The notes under the pieces were generated by a model, which was given only the letters and a program-made list of their open reading frames with translations, made no database searches and was not told where the DNA came from. A stretch of DNA of 64,000 nucleotides from Hydrangea macrophylla (taxonomy: Eukaryota > Streptophyta > Magnoliopsida > Cornales > Hydrangeaceae): contig CM066989.1 in NCBI GenBank assembly GCA_033977485.1, positions 92,833,887 through 92,897,886 of the forward strand, read 5' to 3'. The translations under genes and the position numbers were made by a program. How positions within the stretch are numbered: position 1 is the first letter of the stretch; each line of letters starts with the position of its first letter. Positions 56,768 through 64,000 of this stretch are shown one piece after another.

Positions 56768-59700
56768 TGTAGACACCCCATTTTGTTGGCTATCATATTT
56801 AGGAGACCGATAGCTTGGTGGTTCACAATGATCGAAAAAGACTCAAAAAGGACTCCAGGAAGTTAATTATATCTCTCAAAATGCTCAGTATGACCAAAAT
56901 ACCCCTGAAAGCCCAAAAACTCCCAGATTTGGACCAAAATTTCTGAAAACATGCTACGTCAGAAGAAAAGTGGTAAAATGAGTTTTGAAGTAAAATCAGA
57001 TTAAATCGTCAGCTCCCAGAGACCCCCAGAAGTCCCGGAAGTTCCCAAAAAGTTCCCGTTGACTGGTTTGACCTAGGTATGACCAGGTTTGACTAGGTTT
57101 GGCTGAAATCATCCAAATTCTCTGAAAAGTTTTAAGATCATTCTAGATCATGTGAAAAGTACTAAAATGAGTTTTAAAAGAAAATCGGACGTAAACGTCA
57201 GCTCTTGGGAGCTCCCAAAGGTTCCTAGAACTTCTTGGGAATCCTAAATTTGACCGATTTGACCTAAAAGTTGACTTTGAAATCGGAGTGTCGTATCATT
57301 TTTTAAACATTATACTAGTAGTCAATAGCTTTCCAACGGTATATCACACATATTTTCTGGATTTAAAACGGATTTATTATGAATTTTCGAAGGTGAAAAA
57401 GGCGATCAAATTGGCTTTTATCGCGAATACCGCAAAACTTTTCAAAAATAACCTATCTCCGAACTTTTTTATGTAAATCAGACTCCATTACCTTTCCAAT
57501 GGTATATTACAATCTCAGTTTGGAGTTCGTATGCATTTTCTGTGAATTTCGGACGAAATAGGGCCTTTTCGCGAATACCGGAACCTCTGGGGGCCTAAAC
57601 AGCATTATCTGGACGTCAGAGGAGCAATGCCACGGAGGCACTGGGCCACTGCCGCGGGGCACATGGCCAGTGTTGTGGCGGCATTCAACTCCAGAATAGT
57701 CCATTTTTGTAATTTTATTTGGGGGTCCAAATTGATTAATTAGAAACCAAAATGACATAGTTTTATGTTCACAGATGTTTGGGACCAATGGGAGCACTTC
57801 TAAAATCCCAAAACCACCCCCAAATTGGCCTATATAAACCCCCCTTTGCTCTTCATTTTGGGGGTGGCAAATGAAAACTTAGAAAATTTTTAGAGAAGAA
57901 AGTTGTAGAGATAAGGTTATAATAGAGAGAAAAGAAGCTTGCTTCTTTGATTTTCAACTAGAAAGTGAGTTCTAAACTTTGTTTTTTTACTTCAATACTC
58001 CCTTTTACTTCACATTCAATACATCCAACCATCATTTTTGTGAGCATTCATGAGATAGAAAGCTACTTCCATGTCCAAAGTCATTTTATATGAGTGAAAC
58101 ACCAAGCTACAAGTCCAATATCTCAATGATCATCAACTATTGATTGCTATTGACTTGCTTTGTTTATATTTGTTCATCTCTCCTTACCCCATTTTTTTTT
58201 TATTTTCTTTGATTACTTACTAGTTCATCATCATCTAAGTGATGACATGGTATTTGAGGTGGGTGAATCCTTATGGATAGTAGCTCTTGATCTCAAAAAC
58301 ATGTTTGATAGACGATGATCCTAACTTCAATACATCCCTATGTATTCTTGAAGTTATCTTCAAAAAAATAAAAACAATACTCTCCAACAATCTTGGAGGT
58401 TCTTGATACAAGTCTAATGTTGATGTTGCAAGTGATTATAATCCTCATTTAAGTGCTGAAAATGTACTATCAAAACCTCTATTTTAAAAACCCTATTAAA
58501 CCCCTCTTTTGACTCCAAGAAATAAAACCATTTTCTTCTCAAAAATCATCAAAACAGTGAACAATCTGAGTTCAAAGATTTCTATAGAACTCAATACTTA
58601 AAGGGGGATTACAAGACTACTTGGAAAGTCTTCCTAACTTGTTAGAGAACACCCATGATTTTTGGTTTGACCTGGAAACACTTGGAAGGGGTCCATTTGG
58701 ACCCAAACATTCCTTCCAAACATTCTGCTTTTGCTGTCACAGCAGCTAGGTTGATTTTGAACTTGTTTTTCACAAAACTTTTCCAAAAGTAGTGGTCCTA
58801 ACTTATTTTTTCCTTAAACTTCAGTGTCTTAGGGAACTTTATGTATAATATGGACCTCTAGATGTTTTTTTTTCATGTTCTAAGATTTTTCAACATTTTA
58901 GTCGACAGTACGAACTCTATTTATGAGTAACCTCTATTGTTTATATGATTTCTCTCAATCTGTAATAGTTATTGAAGTTTGCCTTTTTGATATGTGTTCT
59001 AGACACAATAAGGATGATCTCCATAAAAAACCATGCATTAAAAACATTCCTAACCTCACTTTTCTAATTTCACAAGATCAACTGACTGTTCTGTCCACTA
59101 TTCACAGCAAGCATACTTTTGCTTTCATTCTTTGATTTGATGTTTGTATGCAATCTAAATTAGCTCATGTCTTAGGAAGTAGTTCATACTACATTTGTAC
59201 ATATCCTATGATGATTTCCTTCATGCATTCATTCATACTTTAGACTTCTAAGTCAGTTTAGTAGTTACATGTACACATACACACTACAATCTTTGCACAT
59301 TCTAGGATCATGCATTGCATCCATGCAAGATTTGGGATTTTTGTGACTCCTAATCTAAGAAGATTCTAAGGAATGAACTTGATCGCACGTCCATGTTTCC
59401 CCTTTTGATCTAATCATCCTTTCTCATCCGTCCCGGGGATTGAGAGATTTTTCTTTCTCAAAGATTATCATGCATCACACTAGCTTGCTTAGCATTTTTC
59501 GTTTTCTTTGATTATTTGTTTCAAAAAAACAATCCATTTACCCTTAGATTAGGAAAACTTTATTACTTGATATGTGATTAGACAATTTTTCCTAGGTTTG
59601 TTTGTGTGATCTTTCACTTTGCATTGTGTGATACTTGGCTTAGATCTTATGAATGATATCTTATCTTTAGATCTTCCATTTCAAGTTTCTTATGTGATGT

Positions 59701-60022
59701 AATATATTATAATAGTATTAATTGTCGAACCAAACATAGCATAAGATGATTATTTGGATGCTAATTGAGGCTCGTCAAAAAACGGGGTGAGTTGAGGGTG
59801 TTATAGTCGTGACAAAGGCTCCTTCCTCTCTCGTACCAAAACCCCTAGCCAAGTTCTTTGGTTATGAAAGGCCGGTGCCCTTTATCCATTTAGGTGAGTC
59901 AAATTAGGTTTCTCGGTTCCTTAAACACAAAGTGACGACTCTGTATATGTTTTCAACAGACCTTTTTTTAAATCAATTTCAAACCAACTGAAAGAGTGGA
60001 CGACCGATTCCACATGTCCACA
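56768..60022 (+). mobile_element. Tat/Ogre-like Ty3/gypsy 5' LTR, 3.26 kb
   Basis: Starts TGTAGACACCCCATTTTG inside the gypsy gag and ends CACATGTCCACA, just before a tRNA-Arg-type primer site. A degenerate duplication (GTNAAATGAGTTTTRAARNAAAATC...CGTCAGCTC) lies at 56955-57245. A GC-rich inverted stretch is at 57625-57680 (GCCACGGAGGCACTGGGCCA and following). The candidate upstream target pentamer is ctggg; the 3' partner is outside the window. Confidence 0.75.
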
Positions 60023-60025
60023 ATT

Positions 60026-60043
60026 TGGCAACTCCACTGGGGA
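60026..60043 (+). other. Primer binding site, tRNA-Arg type
   Basis: TGGCAACTCCACTGGGGA closely matches the TGGCGACTCCACTGGGGA site known from Ogre/Tat elements. This is the main ground for assigning the preceding LTR. Confidence 0.82.
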
Positions 60044-61463
60044 TTTTTATTTTCAAAACAAAATAATACAGAGGTTTAACTCATAAGAAGCATCCTTAAA
60101 ATCATATTTTTACTGTGTCTGGTTCACCACATTGCACTTCTGCATTCCCCCCTCTGACTGTGTCTGAAACGCGGTGCTGACATTGTTCAGGTCTTGTTGT
60201 GTCAGGGCACAAGTCACCGTTGATACTGTACCTTCCAAGGTATATCAAAAAGAGTAACAAATTCCATATTGTCTCTCTGACGATATATTAGAACTCTCGT
60301 CAATGGACCCTTTTTGACTAAACCCAGTCTTTGCATATAGATTCATGTAGAACCTTTCATAGGATTGTTAATTTATCTTTTCAGATAGGACAATGTGATA
60401 TAACTATTGTATGCACTGACGGGATTACTTGCGCAGTGTAGACGCTTATGTAGCATGAGGCAAAACCTCTTTCTTATGATTCCCAAGGCAATCACTCACA
60501 TGTGATTACATTGAGTTGACCTGCCTAGGCACCATGATAAGGATGTCTGTTCCACGTTCACAAAGATATACACCGCAAACCTTGTTTGTTGGTCTTAAGA
60601 CATAGGAGTATGAAAACTTGCTAATAGTATGATCACCGTCATCCAAATTTCCCAAATTTCCCAGATATACCAGTTTCTCCCAGAAACTCTGTCCAAATCT
60701 CCCAGATTTCTCAGGTACACCAGTTTCTCCAAAAACTATGTTCGAATTTCCCAGATATACCAGTTTCTCCCTGAAACTCTGTCTTAATCTCCCAGATTTC
60801 CTAGATATACCAGTTTTCCCAGAAGCTATGTCTAAATCTCCCAGATTTCCTGAAAATCCTAGTAATCCCGTCCAAAACTTTCCAGAAATGCCTAGATGTA
60901 CCAATTTCTCCCAGAAATTCTGATTTCCCAATTTCTCCAATCCGCCTAGATTTCCCAAAAATCCTTGTTCATCCCAGAAACCTTTCCCAATTTACCTTGT
61001 TTCTCCCAGAAACTCCAATTTCCCAGTTTCTCCCAAAAAACTCTGTCCAACTCACCCGGAAATACCTGTTTCTTCCAAAAACTCTAGATTTTCCAAAAAT
61101 TCCCCGTATCTCCCATAAACTCCTTCCAAATCTCCCGAATCTCCTAGAAATTCCATATTTCTTTTGGAAAATTCCAATTCTCTCCAACTGGTGATCATAC
61201 TGGAAAGTAAAGTTAGCACACTCTGTATGGCTAGAACCTTACTTGGTTAACTGCTATATGTAGGGGCATCATATATATTAGGGCTTGCATCTGCATGCTT
61301 GTCTCATATGCATACACAATTCCTGTCAGTTTGCACACACGTATATCTCAATAGTCCACATAGTCTATCCCTTCTCATCATCGCACGAACATAAATCTTC
61401 ATCTTTCGAGTCTGATCCTTGTCATTTCAGTTTGTAGAACATCACAGGTCCTAAACTCGTTGA
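60044..61463 (+). other. Leader of the Tat/Ogre-like element, no gag seen
   Basis: No coding region was recognised up to the next LTR at 61464. The stretch contains the minisatellite at 60640-61195. The element body is cut by, or continues beyond, the next insertion. Confidence 0.5.
60640..61195. repeat. Minisatellite, CCAGTTTCTCCCAGAAACTC-type unit
   Basis: About nine degenerate units of 50-60 bases built from CCAGTTTCTCCCAGAAACTC, TGTCCAAATCTCCCAGATTT and CCTAGATATA segments. Open frames exist on both strands because the unit lacks stops, so the 150-codon minus frame at 60506-60958 is not taken as a gene. Confidence 0.85.
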
Positions 61464-62826
61464 TGTTGTCAATATCAAGATATAAAAAGTGTTCTTTACT
61501 TTTCAAAAGATTTGTAGTGTGAAAGCAAAGGTCGAACCCACAGGGATTGGTTAACTACAGCGACTTAATTTTAAAATCTAATTTTAGATAATTATGAAAA
61601 CGGATTTTGATTTGATTTTAATTAAATTAATAACAATAGAAATATATCTAAACTATGAAAGCAATTAAATAATTTTTATAAATATGTTTAAAGGAACCTA
61701 GGATTGCAAATCCACCACTAGCTTCATAATAGGAATATTTATGAATTACTTTAGCTTATTACGTTGGATGAATATGGGGAATTGTAGCTACAAGCCCAAT
61801 TCCTCCGACAAGAAGATAATCATGGTTCAAGCACCAACATAATCCATCTTCGGTTAGCACGAATTATCCCACACTAAACTAGGGTTGTGATCTAATCCGT
61901 CTAACCTAGGCATGGACTATTCGGATACTTGATAGCACAAATCAATAAAGCACCATCACATGTAAATAATCTAAACAAGCACAGCAAGCATAGATCATTG
62001 AGCACATCACAGTCAAAATAGATCTAAGACAAGAATAAATTCTGAAAGTAATGATTTAATCAATAGAAGCACGATTTATTTATAAAAATCCTCGGAACAT
62101 GTGACTGTCATCCACACATAATAAAACTAAAATAAAAGCATAAATAAAACCCTATTACTTGGCTAGGGTTTCATTGAAACCCTAGATCTAAGGTCTAGCT
62201 GTCCATGGAAGCGGTAGATGGCAAGAGGTTGATGGAGGAGGCCATGGATATCCTTGGTCTTCTTCTTCTTCTCCTTGCTTCCTTCCCTTCAATGGCTGAA
62301 AGTATGGTTGTATATTGTGTGTATAATAATTGGCAACCCTTTAATTGAAGTAAAATAGGGTATATATAGATTTACAACAAGTTTTTGGAAGCTTTCCCAA
62401 CTCGGAACTCACTAAAACTGCTGTATTTAGCTTTCCAGACGTAATTAGGCAATTTCGTTCACGTAGGAATCATCAGTATACTGAAATACGCATCTTTGAT
62501 TTTTACACATATCGCGCGAGCGGGTCGCGCGAGCGCGACATTTGGCTCCTCGCGCGCGCGGATCGCGCGAGCGATTTCTGGGTTCTCGCGCGAGCGGATC
62601 GCGCTAGCGATTCTCGGATTTTCGCGCCCGTGGCTCGCGCGCGCGACTTGGCTTTTTCAGCTTCTTTTCTTCTGCTTTTTCACCCTGTTTAGCCTGATAT
62701 ACTTGATTTCTTCCAAACCCTGTCAGAAAATAGAAAACGAAGTAAAAATATACAAAAACAGGATAAAAAGGTACTAACAAATGCTCGTTAAGGCGTATAA
62801 ATAGGATTTGTTCTCTCCCGATCACA
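61464..62826 (-). mobile_element. 3' LTR of minus-strand element, about 1.36 kb
   Basis: On the minus strand a GGTTTGGGGG tract directly precedes TGTGATCGGGAGAGAAC, and the segment ends ATATTGACAACA at 61464. A purine tract before a TG end marks a 3' LTR. The segment around 61530 (GTCGAACCCACAGGGATTGG) is typical of non-autonomous plant LTR elements. It carries the CpG block at 62508. Confidence 0.65.
62508..62650. repeat. CpG-dense palindromic block in the second LTR family
   Basis: Units such as TCGCGCGAGCGGATCGCGCG separated by short TTTCTGGGTT-like spacers. It resembles the block at 32611-32925, although the host LTR differs. Confidence 0.85.
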
Positions 62827-64000
62827 CCCCCAAACCTACATTTTGCTAGTCCTCGAGCAAAACTAAAATAAAAACTAACTACTAATAAAATACTATTCCA
62901 TTTTCGCATGGATCACGATTGCATTTAGCGTATGCAACAAGCCTTTTAAACCTCTAGGTGTCCCTAGTCGGATGAGTGAAGTCTCGTGAGGGTTCTCATC
63001 AACAAGTTACCCACAACCATCTTTATTAACTTGTAAATTTAAAACAAATTTTATTGAGAACAAAAAACTACTAGTCAAAACTCCTTATTATAAAACAATG
63101 ATTCGAAATAGAATACCGAACAAGAAGAAACGGAATCAAATGTCTACTTACATCATGAAAAACAATTCTAAGCACATGCATCGTAAAAATCAATAGAGTT
63201 TCTCATAAAATTGCACGTATGTGATATGGTAGTCAAATAAACATGCGCATGTCATGAACTTGGAATATAACTCGGATAATCATTTAACTATGTCTCGACT
63301 ACGAATCTCACAATGTTAATTACACTCTCAAATGAAACACTCAGAAACAGGTGTAATTTTTCTAATATATGTGAGTAAAGGAAATATATTTTCAAAACGA
63401 GAAATGCTCACATATGACTCGAAAAGGACGCATGACACGAAAGAATAGTAGTCTCATGGATAGGATGCCAACAATCAAGAAAAATTAATCGTTACCATGT
63501 TTTAATCTCCTTCCCATCGTTTATATATCCAAATCATGTTTTCCAGGATCAAATAGGACTCTTCAAAGGTTGTAACATAGCTCAGATAATGAAAAAGGAT
63601 AGAAAGGATTCATTAGGTAGGTAATTTCAGAATGGCATTGTAAGGCATGTTCGATTTCTTTCATTCTTCTTCTCTACCAACTTTCTCTTCTTTTTTTTTT
63701 CTCTCATTCAATTCAATTTTTCTTCTTTTCTTTCATTTTTTTCAACCTTCCTCTTCTTTATTTTGTTTCTTTTCCTTTTTCTTTTCTCGCTTCTCAAATG
63801 ACTATGCATTGAATACCAAGCAACTACCCTAAAAACATCTTATTTTCTTCTTCTTCATCAACACATCGCCTTAATACTACTAAAAATTGATCACTCTTCC
63901 AGTGGTATACTCCAAGTCGATCAAGTTGGAGCTTTTAAAGAGGATAATGGTGAACAAAGAAAAAGAGGCATTGTAATGGCTCAAAGGGGCGAACTAAGGA
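62827..64000 (-). other. Internal part of a non-autonomous LTR element, no gene seen
   Basis: Follows the 3' LTR of the minus-strand element. It starts with the polypurine tract and TGCTCGAGGACTAGC (minus strand) and includes a T/C-rich stretch at 63645-63800. No gag or pol motif was recognised to the window end. Confidence 0.5.

Noticed and set aside
60506..60958. 150-codon minus-strand frame with FWEKLVYLGN repeats
   Set aside because: Stop-free minisatellite units explain it; there is no recognisable domain or gene structure.

Overview
This window looks like nuclear DNA of a flowering plant, most likely a eudicot. It is AT-rich and full of LTR retrotransposons (Ty1/copia and Ty3/gypsy), hAT, PIF/Harbinger and Stowaway-type elements and many MITEs. 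It also carries two interrupted, intron-containing plant genes. No operon, prokaryotic gene, CRISPR array, tRNA or rRNA gene was seen. I cannot name the species.

Host genes. (1) The 5' end of a CMT2-like chromomethylase lies on the minus strand between 9975 and 6455: a 509-codon first exon, a 35-nt micro-exon and a 103-nt exon that opens the BAH domain. The rest of the BAH domain and the methyltransferase domain are not in the window. Just past the third exon's splice donor (6455) the sequence turns into nested copia elements that run to the left edge. (2) A complete two-exon gene for a 552-residue multi-pass membrane protein (MFS/ATG22-like) lies on the minus strand, 46525 to 43125. A possible terminal exon of an unidentified gene is at 41873-41966.

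Layout. 1-6440: nested copia remnants, one with a MITE inserted exactly in the reverse-transcriptase YVDD codons. 6455-9975: CMT2-like exons and introns. 10424-14110: a cluster of MITEs and a Harbinger derivative. 14816-20753: a nearly complete copia element with 5-bp TSDs but a gag/protease deletion and frame breaks. 21131-23658: a hAT-type element containing a second hAT element and a Stowaway MITE. 24496-26819: a Harbinger transposase fragment followed by a gypsy LTR. 27564-34256: a hAT MITE, unassigned AT-rich DNA and a 2.97-kb solo gypsy LTR. 34419-38550: copia-type LTRs and a gypsy integrase fragment. 40509-42590: MITEs. 43125-46525: the transporter gene. 48048-51640: MITEs, a 0.5-kb foldback and a local duplication. 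About 52250-56766: a decayed gypsy element with an extra ORF before gag and a solo LTR inside it. 56768-61463: a Tat/Ogre-like LTR, its tRNA-Arg-type primer site and a minisatellite. 61464-64000: the LTR and internal part of a further element.

The most unusual signals are the retrotransposon-filled intron of a gene whose family silences retrotransposons, a base-paired hairpin with a compensatory change conserved in three gypsy LTRs that otherwise carry different private tandem arrays, CpG-dense palindromic blocks in two unrelated LTR families, and an uncharacterised acidic ORF between primer site and gag of a gypsy element. All statements come from reading the sequence by eye; no alignment or database search was run.
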